A stretch of DNA of 64,000 nucleotides from the NCBI RefSeq assembly GCF_003315135.1, contig NZ_QNRK01000012.1, forward strand, positions 1-64,000, given 5' to 3'. Shown one piece after another: positions 1 to 9,027 of this stretch (position 1 is the first letter of the stretch; each line of letters begins with the position of its first letter). Source of the stretch: Roseiarcus fermentans. GTDB taxonomy: Bacteria > Pseudomonadota > Alphaproteobacteria > Rhizobiales > Beijerinckiaceae. The position numbers and the translations under genes were made by a program. The notes beneath the pieces were generated by a model. It was not told the origin of the DNA. It searched no databases and saw nothing but the letters and a program-made list of their open reading frames with translations.

Positions 1-57
1 AGCGATTCTCGGCGGAGTTCCGCGGCCCACACGGCGCAACGTTCTCTATTCGTCCCC

Positions 58-432
58 TTATGCGTATCTGGTGGCCGTTTCGTTAGTTCGGGCCGTCCAG
101 CGCAGCGGCGACATCGGATCGCCGCGCGTGTCGGGCTCGACCAGCGCGTTCAGATCGTCGAGCAAGCCGGGGTCCGTTTCCGTCAGCGATTTGCGTCCCC
201 CTCCCGGACGGCGAACCAGACTGGGCGACGGCGGCGGCGCGTCGAGCTCCTTCAGCCCGCGTCCGATCGTGCTCGTGGCTATGCGCGTGACGCGGGAAAC
301 CGCGGCGATGCCCCCATGCCCCGCAGCCCTGGCTTCCGACGCAGCGAAAAGCCGTCGCTGCCGTTCATCCAGTTGAGGCAATATCGCCTCATGGCGCGCC
401 CGCAGCTTTTGGAGAGAATCTTCATCAATCAT
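58..432 (-). pseudogene. ISAzo13-like transposase, N-terminal fragment
   Basis: The reading frame encodes about 124 residues that resemble the N-terminus of ISAzo13-family (Rhodopirellula-type DDE) transposases: an HTH-like segment, then RRPGGGRK and DPMSPLRWT, a hallmark just before the DDE domain. The frame ends soon after PLRWT, so the roughly 300-residue catalytic domain is missing. I start it at the internal Met (432), because family members begin near MIDEDSLQ; an upstream Met at 453 also exists. It is a relic and cannot transpose. The window begins just beyond it, so the other insertion boundary cannot be judged. Confidence 0.7.
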
Positions 433-453
433 CCCCAAAACTACGACGCCCAA

Positions 454-747
454 CCGCCCAAGGGAATCCCCGCCGCCTAACGTCGGCCGATTCAGCTATT
501 GTCTGACGGGCCCTTAGGGTCGCCGGTCACGCTGGCGTGGTGGGCGGCATATTCACTGGCCTGCGCCAGCGCAGCGGCGGGGCCAGGTCTGATCTGGCAG
601 ATGGCGCATGTCAGCGCGGGCGCGCTAACCCTGCATGTCGGGCTGCTGACCGCGCTGATCCTGTTGTGGCGCGACCCTGTGGTCGGTGCGCGGCTGGCCA
701 TGATCGTCGCTGCGCGGCGGTCAGCATTGCGTTCGCGATAGGGCAAC
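454..747. other. Region without a confident gene; possible truncated membrane ORF
   Basis: A + strand frame at 499-741 (TTG start) would encode 80 residues with two hydrophobic stretches and no family I recognise. It may be the broken end of a membrane protein cut by the neighbouring insertion. No RNA gene or clear terminator is visible. Confidence 0.25.
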
Positions 748-1296
748 GTGCTTACGTCCGCGGTGATAGACGACCTAAGCCGCGCGCCGCCCGTTGCGAC
801 GATAGGGACCCACTGGCGGCTATTCACCGACCAGGTCATGGGGGGTGTCTCCATTGGCGCTATGGCGCGCGACGTGATTGCCGGCCGGCCGGCCATACGA
901 ATGCGTGGCGACGTCAGCCTCGAGAACAGTGGTGGTTTTGTTCAGATCGCCCTCGATCTCTCGCCTGATGCTGGGGTCGTCGACGCCAGCGTCTGGAGCG
1001 GGATCGAACTCGACGTATTCGGCAATGGCGAGGAGTACGGCGTTCACCTGCGGACTGCCGCCCTGATCAGGCCGTGGCAATCTTACCGCCAAGGTTTCAC
1101 GGCCCACGCGGCGTGGCGGACGGTTCAGCTGCCGTTCGATCGCTTTGTTCCCTATCGCACCGGTATTCCGCTCGATACGCATCGGTTGCGGCGCATTGGT
1201 GTGGTCGCCATTGGCCGCGATTTTTCGTGCGATCTTGCTCTCGGTGGGCTGCGGTTTATGACATCGCCGCGGTCAGTGAAGGAGCCCTCTTCATGA
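748..1296 (+). CDS. CIA30-like (NDUFAF1-family) domain protein
   Basis: This 182-residue protein has the CIA30 signature: FTDQVMGGVS near residue 27, followed by alternating beta-strand segments typical of the jelly-roll domain first named for complex I intermediate-associated protein 30. Bacterial members are soluble and mostly uncharacterised. Residues around SYRQGFTAHAAWRTVQLPF match the second conserved block. The start is GTG at 748. The stop overlaps the ATG of the next gene (ATGA), so the two are probably co-translated. Identity as CIA30 family is fairly secure, but a biochemical role cannot be read from the sequence. It looks like cargo unrelated to defence or replication. Confidence 0.75.
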   Translation: MLTSAVIDDLSRAPPVATIGTHWRLFTDQVMGGVSIGAMARDVIAGRPAIRMRGDVSLENSGGFVQIALDLSPDAGVVDASVWSGIELDVFGNGEEYGVHLRTAALIRPWQSYRQGFTAHAAWRTVQLPFDRFVPYRTGIPLDTHRLRRIGVVAIGRDFSCDLALGGLRFMTSPRSVKEPSS

Positions 1297-1787
1297 AGGT
1301 CATCCGCGATCCTGCCGGTCCGGGACAGGAAAGCGTCTGGTCATATCCGCGGCCGGCAGTGGCTGAGCCAAGCCAACGCCGTCTCAGGATCGTGCATCGC
1401 GATGTCGTCATCGCTGACACGCGCAGAGGCGTGCGCACGTTGGAGACGAGTCATCCGCCGAGTTATTATTTTCCGATGGATGACATTGCAGCGTTCGTTC
1501 TGCGGCCGTCGCGCCGTCGCTCTGTCTGCGAGTGGAAGGGCGAAGCGACCTACTTCGATGTCCGCGTGAACGACGAAACGCTGCGCGATGTCGCCTGGAG
1601 CTATCCCAATCCGAACCCGGCCTTCAGGTCCTTGCGCAACCACGTCGCATTTTACGCGGGGCCGTTTGACGGCTGCTTTGTCGATAACGAGCGCGTGACC
1701 CCGCAACCGGGAAACTTCTATGGCGGGTGGATCACCTCTGACGTCTCCGGCCCCTTCAAGGGAGCGCCGGGCAGCCTGCTCTGGTGA
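1293..1787 (+). CDS. DUF427 domain protein
   Basis: The 164-residue product has DUF427 features: ESVWSYPRP near the N-terminus, SHPPSYYFPMDDI, then CEWKGEATYFDV and DVAWSYPNP, the repeated W-x-Y-P signature of the family. DUF427 proteins are small beta-rich proteins of unknown function, common in alphaproteobacteria and actinobacteria. The start ATG overlaps the upstream CIA30 stop by four bases, which implies translational coupling; an upstream extension in the same frame has no supported start. The protein is full length for a single DUF427 domain with a short C-terminal tail. Confidence 0.85.
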   Translation: MKVIRDPAGPGQESVWSYPRPAVAEPSQRRLRIVHRDVVIADTRRGVRTLETSHPPSYYFPMDDIAAFVLRPSRRRSVCEWKGEATYFDVRVNDETLRDVAWSYPNPNPAFRSLRNHVAFYAGPFDGCFVDNERVTPQPGNFYGGWITSDVSGPFKGAPGSLLW

Positions 1788-2209
1788 TGGGCAAGTCGGT
1801 CCTCGGAGAATGCTTCCTGCGGCGACGCCGAAAATCTGTCCACGCTTGATCCGCTGGAGCGAGCGAACCCATCGGCGGGGATTGCGTCGGACGCGCTCCA
1901 AGAGAGAGCAGCGCGTCCTCCGTTCGCGGAGATCGGGGGTCATGGAACCGGAATCGGCATAACGTTTGCTGCCGCAAGGCTTCTTGCATTCCTCCCACCT
2001 TGGCGACACCGCACCCGCGCGGCTTGTCAGGCCTTAGGCCAAATCCAATCAGGAGGCCCTTGACGGCGCATGATGGGACGTCGGAAGCGCCTCGATCTCC
2101 AATTTCTGGGATAGCGGCATTTCGGATCGCGCTTCGGGGTGTCACCGCTGCGCCCAAAATGTTAACCAATCCTTCGGTACTGATTTGCGGTTTCTGGATT
2201 CAGCCAGCG
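1788..2209. other. Intergenic region upstream of ietA
   Basis: About 420 bases contain no gene I can support. Open frames exist on both strands but show no recognisable family or ribosome binding site. The promoter of ietAS should lie here, though no clear -35/-10 pair stands out. The region marks the boundary between the cargo genes and the defence island. Confidence 0.4.
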
Positions 2210-3280
2210 GTGGCCCGAAGCGACCTACTTCTCTCGATTGTGCGCGCCGGCGCGGCTGGTGACCGCAACGCATTGCGCTCGTCGGTCGAGGCCATTGTCG
2301 CAGAGGAACGGGGCAAGAATCATCACATTCTTGCAGACCGTCTCCAGCGAGCGCTAAGCGCGGTGTCCGTGACGCCCCCTTCCGCGCCGCAATCCGGCGG
2401 CCAGTCTGGCAAGGATACGATCCTTGAGAGCACACCCCGTCGACGGCTTGATGAGTTGATACTTCCGCTACCTGTGGGCGAACAGATCAAGCAGCTCGTG
2501 GAAGAGCAACACCGTGCTGATTTGCTTCGAGCTAACGGCATGCAACCGAGGCATCGAGTACTTCTTTCGGGCCCTCCCGGCAACGGCAAAACATCCGTAG
2601 CAGAAGCCGTCGCAGAGGCGCTCGCGGTGCAGTTCTTTACGGTCCGCTACGATGCGCTTGTGGGCTCGTATCTAGGCGAGACCAACGCACGTCTGGCACG
2701 CCTCTTCGACTACGCGCGTACCGTTCCGTGCGTATTGTTTTTCGATGAATTCGACTCAATCGGAAAGGAACGTGGTGACGTTCACGAAACGGGCGAAATC
2801 AAGCGTGTTGTATCCTTTCTCCTCATGCAAATCGACCAGTTGCCTAGTTATGTTGTAACCGTCGCGGCAACAAATCACGCAGAACTTCTGGACCGCGCGG
2901 TGTGGCGGCGGTTCCAGTTACGGCTAACAATGCCTCAGCCAACACGAGAAGGACTGGCGGTGTTTCTCGACCGCCAGCTTGATTGCTGGCCGGAGTCTGC
3001 AGGTATGGAAGCCTACAAACTCGCCACTTTCCTCGGTCCTGTCAGTTTCGCTGAAGCCCTTGAGTTTTGCCAGACTGTAAGGCGCCGGCACATTCTTTCC
3101 CTCGGCAACCAAACGCTGCGGGACATCCTCACCGAGCAAATCAATTTCTGGACTACCAGAGTCGCGCCGGAAGAAGCCGATGCCACACGATCCGGAGAAA
3201 CCTCTCCTCCGTCTGAACGAACCAAGCGGCGCCGGAAGGCGACGCTCGCCCGCCGGGGGGAGTCGAGCCCGCGCATTTGA
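2210..3280 (+). CDS. ietA: IetA-like AAA+ ATPase of an IetAS defence/incompatibility system
   Basis: The product (about 356 aa) is a single-module AAA+ ATPase. Walker A is LSGPPGNGKTSVAE, Walker B VLFFDEFDSIGKERGD, sensor 1 VAATNHAELLDRAVWRRF with the arginine finger. The frame stays open upstream to 2000, but I choose GTG at 2210 because family members begin MARSDLLL-VRAG, and VARSDLLLSIVRAG is found here. IetA pairs with a subtilisin-like IetS. The pair was described as an Agrobacterium plasmid incompatibility toxin-antitoxin system and later listed among anti-phage systems. The gene overlaps ietS by about 100 bases, as is usual for this pair. All ATPase motifs are intact, so the protein should be active. 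Confidence 0.88.
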   Translation: MARSDLLLSIVRAGAAGDRNALRSSVEAIVAEERGKNHHILADRLQRALSAVSVTPPSAPQSGGQSGKDTILESTPRRRLDELILPLPVGEQIKQLVEEQHRADLLRANGMQPRHRVLLSGPPGNGKTSVAEAVAEALAVQFFTVRYDALVGSYLGETNARLARLFDYARTVPCVLFFDEFDSIGKERGDVHETGEIKRVVSFLLMQIDQLPSYVVTVAATNHAELLDRAVWRRFQLRLTMPQPTREGLAVFLDRQLDCWPESAGMEAYKLATFLGPVSFAEALEFCQTVRRRHILSLGNQTLRDILTEQINFWTTRVAPEEADATRSGETSPPSERTKRRRKATLARRGESSPRI

Positions 3281-5705
3281 CCGAGGCGCACAGGAACGTG
3301 CTCACGGTCCACTCTTTCGGCGGTTGCACACTATACTCGACAGAGCTGACGCAGCGCTTGAGTTGCGCGCAGATGCAAGTTCACTGGCACCAGAACGTCT
3401 GCTTGTTTTCGAAGTAACTGGGTCGATTCAGAACTTCGTGAACGCTATCTCCCGCATACCAGGATTAGAATTTGCCGGCGAAGAGGAGTTGGCACCGGAC
3501 GAATTTGACAAGAATCCGGAATTCTATCTCCTTGTACCCCAACTCGATGCACTGAGGCAGATCGTTTCTCTTTGGGAAGGGTGGCAACGAGCCGGAACGG
3601 TGCCGAGGAACTACGGGCCATGGGCACAACTTTTTGCCCAGCTACGCATGATCCGACCCTGGGGACCGGCTGATCGCGTCTCTGAACAGAACCGAGAGTA
3701 CTTCCGCCACGCCATTGACGGCGCGGCTGACGATGAACTGCTCAGAATCGAAATCGAGTTGGTTTTTCGGGCAAGCGGAGACACCGCACAAGCGGCCGAA
3801 GCGGCGATCGCCAACCAAATCACGCACAGCGGCGGTGCCATCATCGATCGATCACGGCATCCCGAATTCGGTTATCATGCGATCCTCGCTGACGTACCGG
3901 CAGCCGAAATCCGGCGTTTGGCCGAACTCGACCCCGGCTCGCTCGCAGGCGCAGATCCCGTCGCCGCAATCGTCCCTCAGAGCGTAGGAACGCCAATCGA
4001 GGCGGAAGACCAAACACCTGTCGATCAGGCCCGGCCGCATCCTCCGGTTGAAGATCCGATCGCGGCAGTCTTCGATGGCGTGCCAGTGCAGGCCCACCCG
4101 TTGCTCGCCGGTCGGCTTGCGATCGATGACCCCACCAATCTCGAAGCAAGAGCTGTTGGACAGCGGCTTCACGGCACAGCGATGGCGTCTATTGCGTTGC
4201 ACGGCGATCTGAACGACCCCCCGACGCCGATTAGTCGTCGTGTCTATTTCCGTCCCGTCATGTATGCGCCGGCGATCGGTGATGAACTTTTCGATGGCGA
4301 CCGGTTGGTGGTCGATGTTATCGTTGAGGCCGTTATAAGAATGCGAGCTAATGGCGGTGGAAACGTCATTATTGTCAATGTTTCCCTTGGTGATATAACA
4401 AAACCATTCACTGGCAAGATCTCCACATGGGCCAGGGCATTGGATTATCTCGCGTTCCGCTATGGAATTCTTTTCCTGGTGAGTGCGGGCAACGTGAATG
4501 CTGGCATCTCGATGCGAGACTTTGCAAATGCCGCGGAATTTGAGGCTGCGCGGTCGGCAGATCGTTCGAGGGGAGCATTGCGTGGCGTTGATGCGGCAAA
4601 AGCGGACCGACGGCTGCTGGCGCCGGCAGACAGTCTCAATTCACTAACTATCGGAGCTTGGCATCGCGACTCATCGTCTGAGGTGTTTGGTGGAGTAACT
4701 CCTTTCGTGCCCTATGACGGTGAGGAAATGCCGAACCTATCGTCACGCCTCGGGCCAGGCCTGCGGCGCAGTACGAAGCCCGAGGCGCTGTTTGCGGGTG
4801 GTCGGCAGCGAGGTCGGCTCGATCCGGTGGCAGCTCCTCCAATACTGCTGAGCCATCCCAATCCGAGTCGCTTTTGGGGTCTGAAGGTGGCGGCTCCTCC
4901 GGGAAACGGAGGAATGGGACTGCACTACACTATGGGAACCAGTGCAGCGACGGCGCTCGCGACACACTCGGCACATCGGATCTTCGACGCCCTCGAAAGG
5001 GCCTACCCCGCATTGATTGCTCAAATGCCCTTGGCGGAGCGCGCCGCATTGCTGAAGGCGTTACTGGTTCATGCTGCATCTTGGCGTGGCTCGGACAAAT
5101 TTATCCGATCGGTCATCGATCCGGATGCAGAGATGCATCACGAGCATTGGCGGCGGGAGGTTTGCCGTCACCTGGGTTACGGATTTGTTGACCCCGAGGA
5201 CGCGATCGCCTGCGCATCTGATCGCGCGACCATGTGGGCCACTGGCTCAATCGGGCCTGAGGGGTCAATAGTGTTTGACGTCCCAATTCCCGCCGTCTTC
5301 GGCAACAGTTCCAGCCCTCGCGAAGTTCGCGCCACGCTCGCGTGGTTTGCGCCGACACGTCCTGGCCACCTCGCTTATCGAGCGGTTAAGTTGCGAGTTC
5401 CTTCGCTCCACACGGATGACTTGGAAACAGCGGGGATCAGCACGACCACAGGGCAGCCTACGAACACTCAATCCGAAAGCGGAACGATCGTTCACCGTCG
5501 TTGGCGCAACGCGCGGATCGGCACCGCCGCGGGTGGCGGGACGATCCCAGTTCAGGTTCAGCGCGAAATTGATCAAGGCGCACGCATCGACGAAGGCGTT
5601 CCATTTGGACTGGCAGTCACTGTTGAAATGCCCGGGGCGATTCAGGTTTACGATCAAATTCTCCCCAGCATTCGGGTTCGACCACGCCCGCAGGTCCGAG
5701 CCTGA
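3180..5705 (+). CDS. ietS: IetS-like subtilisin-family serine protease
   Basis: This 841-residue protein has an N-terminal region of about 290 residues followed by a peptidase S8 domain. The catalytic triad is visible: Asp299 (AVFDGVPVQAHPLL), His331 (RLHGTAMASIALHGD) and Ser588 (MGTSAATALATHS); the oxyanion Asn is N438 in LVSAGNVNAG. No signal peptide is seen, so it acts in the cytoplasm, which fits a role as toxin/effector regulated by its ATPase partner IetA. The start ATG lies inside ietA and is preceded by GGAAGA; the N-terminal MPH-x-KPLL block is typical of the family, which supports the long overlap. What triggers the protease is not known from sequence. The gene ends 44 bases before a convergent helicase gene. 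Confidence 0.88.
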   Translation: MPHDPEKPLLRLNEPSGAGRRRSPAGGSRARAFDRGAQERAHGPLFRRLHTILDRADAALELRADASSLAPERLLVFEVTGSIQNFVNAISRIPGLEFAGEEELAPDEFDKNPEFYLLVPQLDALRQIVSLWEGWQRAGTVPRNYGPWAQLFAQLRMIRPWGPADRVSEQNREYFRHAIDGAADDELLRIEIELVFRASGDTAQAAEAAIANQITHSGGAIIDRSRHPEFGYHAILADVPAAEIRRLAELDPGSLAGADPVAAIVPQSVGTPIEAEDQTPVDQARPHPPVEDPIAAVFDGVPVQAHPLLAGRLAIDDPTNLEARAVGQRLHGTAMASIALHGDLNDPPTPISRRVYFRPVMYAPAIGDELFDGDRLVVDVIVEAVIRMRANGGGNVIIVNVSLGDITKPFTGKISTWARALDYLAFRYGILFLVSAGNVNAGISMRDFANAAEFEAARSADRSRGALRGVDAAKADRRLLAPADSLNSLTIGAWHRDSSSEVFGGVTPFVPYDGEEMPNLSSRLGPGLRRSTKPEALFAGGRQRGRLDPVAAPPILLSHPNPSRFWGLKVAAPPGNGGMGLHYTMGTSAATALATHSAHRIFDALERAYPALIAQMPLAERAALLKALLVHAASWRGSDKFIRSVIDPDAEMHHEHWRREVCRHLGYGFVDPEDAIACASDRATMWATGSIGPEGSIVFDVPIPAVFGNSSSPREVRATLAWFAPTRPGHLAYRAVKLRVPSLHTDDLETAGISTTTGQPTNTQSESGTIVHRRWRNARIGTAAGGGTIPVQVQREIDQGARIDEGVPFGLAVTVEMPGAIQVYDQILPSIRVRPRPQVRA

Positions 5706-5749
5706 GGATCATTCTTGGACACGCGCGATGGGACTCCGAGATCTCATAG

Positions 5750-7813
5750 CTAAGTTGTGAAATCCGCCAGATATTCCGATGTCGGCGCTACGCCCGTCAG
5801 CAGCAGGTGTTCGCGCGCCCGCGTGCAGGCGACGTAGAGCAGTCGGCGCTCGGTTTCGTAGATGTCGTCGAGTTCCGCTTCGTCGGCTGCATCGGCGACC
5901 CGCTCGTCGAGCGGCAGAACACCTTCGTCGCAAGCCATCACGACGACGGCGCGGAATTCCAGTCCCTTTGCGAGGCTCATAGGCGCGGCCGTCATCTCGG
6001 CCGCCCCCGGAAGGTCCGCGATGGCGGCTCGGGCGCGCGCGACGAACTGCCGCGTCCGGACGAACAGGCCAATCTCGTGCGGCGCGATTCCGTCGCGAAG
6101 CCACGCCTCGACGGTGTCACGCACGGCGGCGGCTTCCGCGGCGACCGTGTCGAGGGACTTCACCTCGGGAGGCGGACCTTCGAAAACCGAGACGATCCCG
6201 CGTCGCTCGTCCTCCAGTCCATCGGTGTCGCGCAGCACCGTTGGCAAGAGTCTGTCGGCGGCCCGGCGGATCTGCTGCGAGGTGCGATAGCAGACCTTGA
6301 GCGTGTGCGAGCGGCCGCGCACGTCGACGCCGAGGCTCGCCCACGAGAATGGGTGCTGGAAGATCCGCTGTCCGAGGTCACCCGAAAGAAACAGGCCATC
6401 CGCGCCCGCCGGAGCGAGCGCGGCGAAGAACCTCAGTTCGGCGGGCGCGAGATCCTGTGCTTCGTCGACGACGACATGGTCGAATGGCTTCTTCTGCCGC
6501 TCCGAGAGCGCGTCCGCCAACCCGGCGAAGACGCTCGCCCACGTCGTGGCGCGTTCCGCTGTCAGCGCTTCTCGCACCGCCTGGAAAACCGGCCACAGGC
6601 GGGCGCGCTGGTTGGGGCCAAGCCGGCTCTTGCGGCCCATACGCTGGACGGTCGAATAGGCGTCGAGCGACGTCAGGCCCCACGCGTCGACGACATGCGT
6701 CCACTCCGACAGCAGGAACCGCTCGGAGAAGCCCTTGAGGCCCGCGGACGCGGTCGCCCCGCGCAGGCGGTCGCGCAGCACGGCGTCGCCGGCGATGCGT
6801 GGACGCACCCCGTGCTCGAGTTGGAACATCTGTTCGGCGATGCTGCGGAACGACGCGGTCGTGATCCGGCGGACAACGCCGCCGGTCTCCGGCGCCAGGA
6901 CGTGCGCCTTCTTCGACAGTTCCGCCGCCAGAGGATCGGAGAAACTGGCGAGCAGCACCTTCGCATGGGCGTTGTCGCGAGCGAGCCGCACAGCGCGATG
7001 GATCGCGACGATGGTCTTGCCTGTGCCGGCGGAACCGGCGACGCGCGCCGGTCCCGAGAAGGAACGCTCGACCAGCGCACGTTGCGAGGGGTGAAGAAAG
7101 ACGCCCCATTTCTCCCATGGATAGGCGAGCGCCTGCTCCAGCTCCTTCTGGTCGGCGATGAGTCTAATTCGGCGCGAGGCGTCGGGGTGTGCAAACGGAT
7201 CGGCGACAGTGGGCGGCGGAGCGGGCGCCGGAAACCTGCCGTTGGCGGCGTACTCGAGCAAAGCCTCGGACGCCTCGGCAGGCAGGTGGGCGGTCAACGC
7301 GAAGAAACCGTCTTCCGTCGCCGTGCGAACGTCGGCGAGCCAATCGGCGGGCACGCCGATCGACAGCAGGGAGTCATCGTCGAGCGAGGAAAACAGCGCC
7401 GTTGAGCCGGTCTCCTTTCCCTTGGCCTCCGCAGGCGCGGGAAAGACTAAGTCGAACGTCGCCGGCGGCGCGACGTCCTCGACGCGCTCGCGTACCTCGA
7501 CGATCTGAACGGCACCGGTGCGCGGGTGCGCCTCGATCCGCCGGCGTTCAGCCCAGGCATAGGCGTCGTCGTGACGCCCGACATAGGCGACCAGCAGGCT
7601 ATCGCCCGTCTTGTGGACTATCAGGCGGATGTCGCGATTGACCCGTGCCGACCAAAAGTTGGGGTCCTTGCTGGCGTCGATCCGGTGCAGCTGGAGGCCA
7701 TTCCCGCCCGGGTCCATCTGAAGATCGAAGACGCTCGCCTTCACGGCCTTTTGGTCGGGGCCGCTGAGCCGGTTGAAGGAGGCTGTGAAGGTGTCGGCGA
7801 TCAGGAAATTCAT
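5750..7813 (-). CDS. UvrD/Rep-type helicase with RelE/ParE-like N-terminal domain
   Basis: The product is 687 aa from the ATG at 7813; an upstream Met at 7873 lies inside the preceding gene and is less likely. Residues 1 to about 95 look like a RelE/ParE-superfamily fold, with the end pattern RDIRLIVHKTGDSLLVAYVG and HDDAYAWAERR. The rest is a superfamily 1 helicase: Walker A AGSAGTGKTIVA, Walker B HVVVDEAQDLAP, and C-terminal KGLEFRAVVVMACDEG and LLYVACTRARE. This combination occurs in known bacterial helicases; whether the RelE-like part is a nuclease or a binding module is unknown. It is the last gene of a five-gene leftward operon, 35 bases after the glycosylase-like gene. Confidence 0.85.
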   Translation of the reverse strand: MNFLIADTFTASFNRLSGPDQKAVKASVFDLQMDPGGNGLQLHRIDASKDPNFWSARVNRDIRLIVHKTGDSLLVAYVGRHDDAYAWAERRRIEAHPRTGAVQIVEVRERVEDVAPPATFDLVFPAPAEAKGKETGSTALFSSLDDDSLLSIGVPADWLADVRTATEDGFFALTAHLPAEASEALLEYAANGRFPAPAPPPTVADPFAHPDASRRIRLIADQKELEQALAYPWEKWGVFLHPSQRALVERSFSGPARVAGSAGTGKTIVAIHRAVRLARDNAHAKVLLASFSDPLAAELSKKAHVLAPETGGVVRRITTASFRSIAEQMFQLEHGVRPRIAGDAVLRDRLRGATASAGLKGFSERFLLSEWTHVVDAWGLTSLDAYSTVQRMGRKSRLGPNQRARLWPVFQAVREALTAERATTWASVFAGLADALSERQKKPFDHVVVDEAQDLAPAELRFFAALAPAGADGLFLSGDLGQRIFQHPFSWASLGVDVRGRSHTLKVCYRTSQQIRRAADRLLPTVLRDTDGLEDERRGIVSVFEGPPPEVKSLDTVAAEAAAVRDTVEAWLRDGIAPHEIGLFVRTRQFVARARAAIADLPGAAEMTAAPMSLAKGLEFRAVVVMACDEGVLPLDERVADAADEAELDDIYETERRLLYVACTRAREHLLLTGVAPTSEYLADFTT

Positions 7814-7848
7814 CGTCAATCCGTCTCCCGGGCGCTGGCAAGCGCGCC

Positions 7849-9027
7849 CTACCGGTGCGGGATGATCTTCCAAGCCCGCTCGGCCAGCGTGACGAAATCA
7901 GTCTGCGGCCCTCCCCGTTCGATCTCAGCGCGGTGGGCGCTCAAAGCATGAAGAAGCCGGTCATGCACCCTTGAATTCGTCGAATCCGTGCGAAACCTAC
8001 CCCGAAGGCCCGTGCAATAGGAGCGAAACTCCTGTATCGTCTCGTGGTGATTGATCGCGCGCTTGTGGTGCAGGCGCCAGAATGCGTCATCCCCCAGACC
8101 TTTCTTGCGAAGAAGATCGAGAAGCCGGACGGTTATTTTGGGGTCCGTGTTGTCTCTGAATTCATCGGGGGTTTGGTTCATCGCCCGGGCTTCCTGCGAT
8201 CGCTGCGATGCGGCTGATGTCGCGGACGCCGGTCTGACGCCGATCCCCGTCGCCCGGACAGCCGGCGCTGCAACGTCATCCGCCCGGGCAAACCGCGAGG
8301 CAACCGGCTTATGCCCTATGATCGCCCGGACAAGGCTCTCCGCAAGGTCAAAGCCCATCTGGCCATTGCCAAAGAACGGCGTGACGAAGCGGAGGCGTCC
8401 TTCAGCATCCTGGGCTGCAAGAACACTTGGGGCACCCGGCACTTGCTGCCAGGCCAACGCCGGCAGCAGACCTTGATACGCATGTTGTGCAGTCAGGCCA
8501 TGGCAGATAACGATCGCTGGGCGATGCTGTTCGATCAAGGTGCGGATGCGTGCGGCACGCTGCGCCTGATGCCGCGTCACGTCCACCCCCGTCTGCCGAA
8601 CCAGTTCAGTCCACTGGCGCGTGTGCAAACCCTTTTCAGGGACGGGCGACGCATACGTCATGAACGTCGCACCGTCGGACCGGCCCAACCGTGCTCGGAT
8701 ATACGCCCGGGCAGACGCGAGATCCCGCCAGTCATCGGCACCGCCGATTGCCCGGGCAAAACGCGCCATCCAAAGCCAGACCGGCGAAAATCGATCCCGC
8801 CGCGAGATGTCATACGGCCGGCCGTTTTCGACCAGGGTCATGTGCGCTTGAGCGAGGTCCATCGTCTCGTCGAACCGGCCTCGGGAGAAAAGGTTGGCGC
8901 GAACATCCGCGTCGGCCATGGCGCCAAGACCCTCCTCCAGCCCGATGAACCATAGCGGCGCGGCCAGATTGCCGTAGCCGACGAACCCCAAGACGCGCGC
9001 AACCGCGGCCGCCGACAGGTCACGCAT
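7849..9027 (-). CDS. Uracil-DNA-glycosylase-like protein with extra C-terminal domain
   Basis: This 392-residue protein begins with a pattern (GYGNLAAPLWFIGLEEG, residues 16-32) that resembles motif 1 of the uracil-DNA glycosylase superfamily, and has a later hydrophobic strand plus His (PAIVICHGLT) resembling the second active-site loop. About 110 C-terminal residues from an internal Met (MNQTPDEF) form a separate, mostly helical domain that I do not recognise, so this could be a fusion. The ATG overlaps the methyltransferase stop by eight bases, placing it firmly in the operon. In this context it may detect or process modified bases in invading DNA. The superfamily call is by eye, and catalytic activity is uncertain. 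Confidence 0.5.
   Translation of the reverse strand: MRDLSAAAVARVLGFVGYGNLAAPLWFIGLEEGLGAMADADVRANLFSRGRFDETMDLAQAHMTLVENGRPYDISRRDRFSPVWLWMARFARAIGGADDWRDLASARAYIRARLGRSDGATFMTYASPVPEKGLHTRQWTELVRQTGVDVTRHQAQRAARIRTLIEQHRPAIVICHGLTAQHAYQGLLPALAWQQVPGAPSVLAAQDAEGRLRFVTPFFGNGQMGFDLAESLVRAIIGHKPVASRFARADDVAAPAVRATGIGVRPASATSAASQRSQEARAMNQTPDEFRDNTDPKITVRLLDLLRKKGLGDDAFWRLHHKRAINHHETIQEFRSYCTGLRGRFRTDSTNSRVHDRLLHALSAHRAEIERGGPQTDFVTLAERAWKIIPHR

Noticed and set aside
5807-7405. Long + strand frame of 532 codons opposite the RelE-UvrD gene
   Set aside because: Arginine- and glycine-rich composition and no family match; the opposite strand encodes all SF1 helicase motifs.
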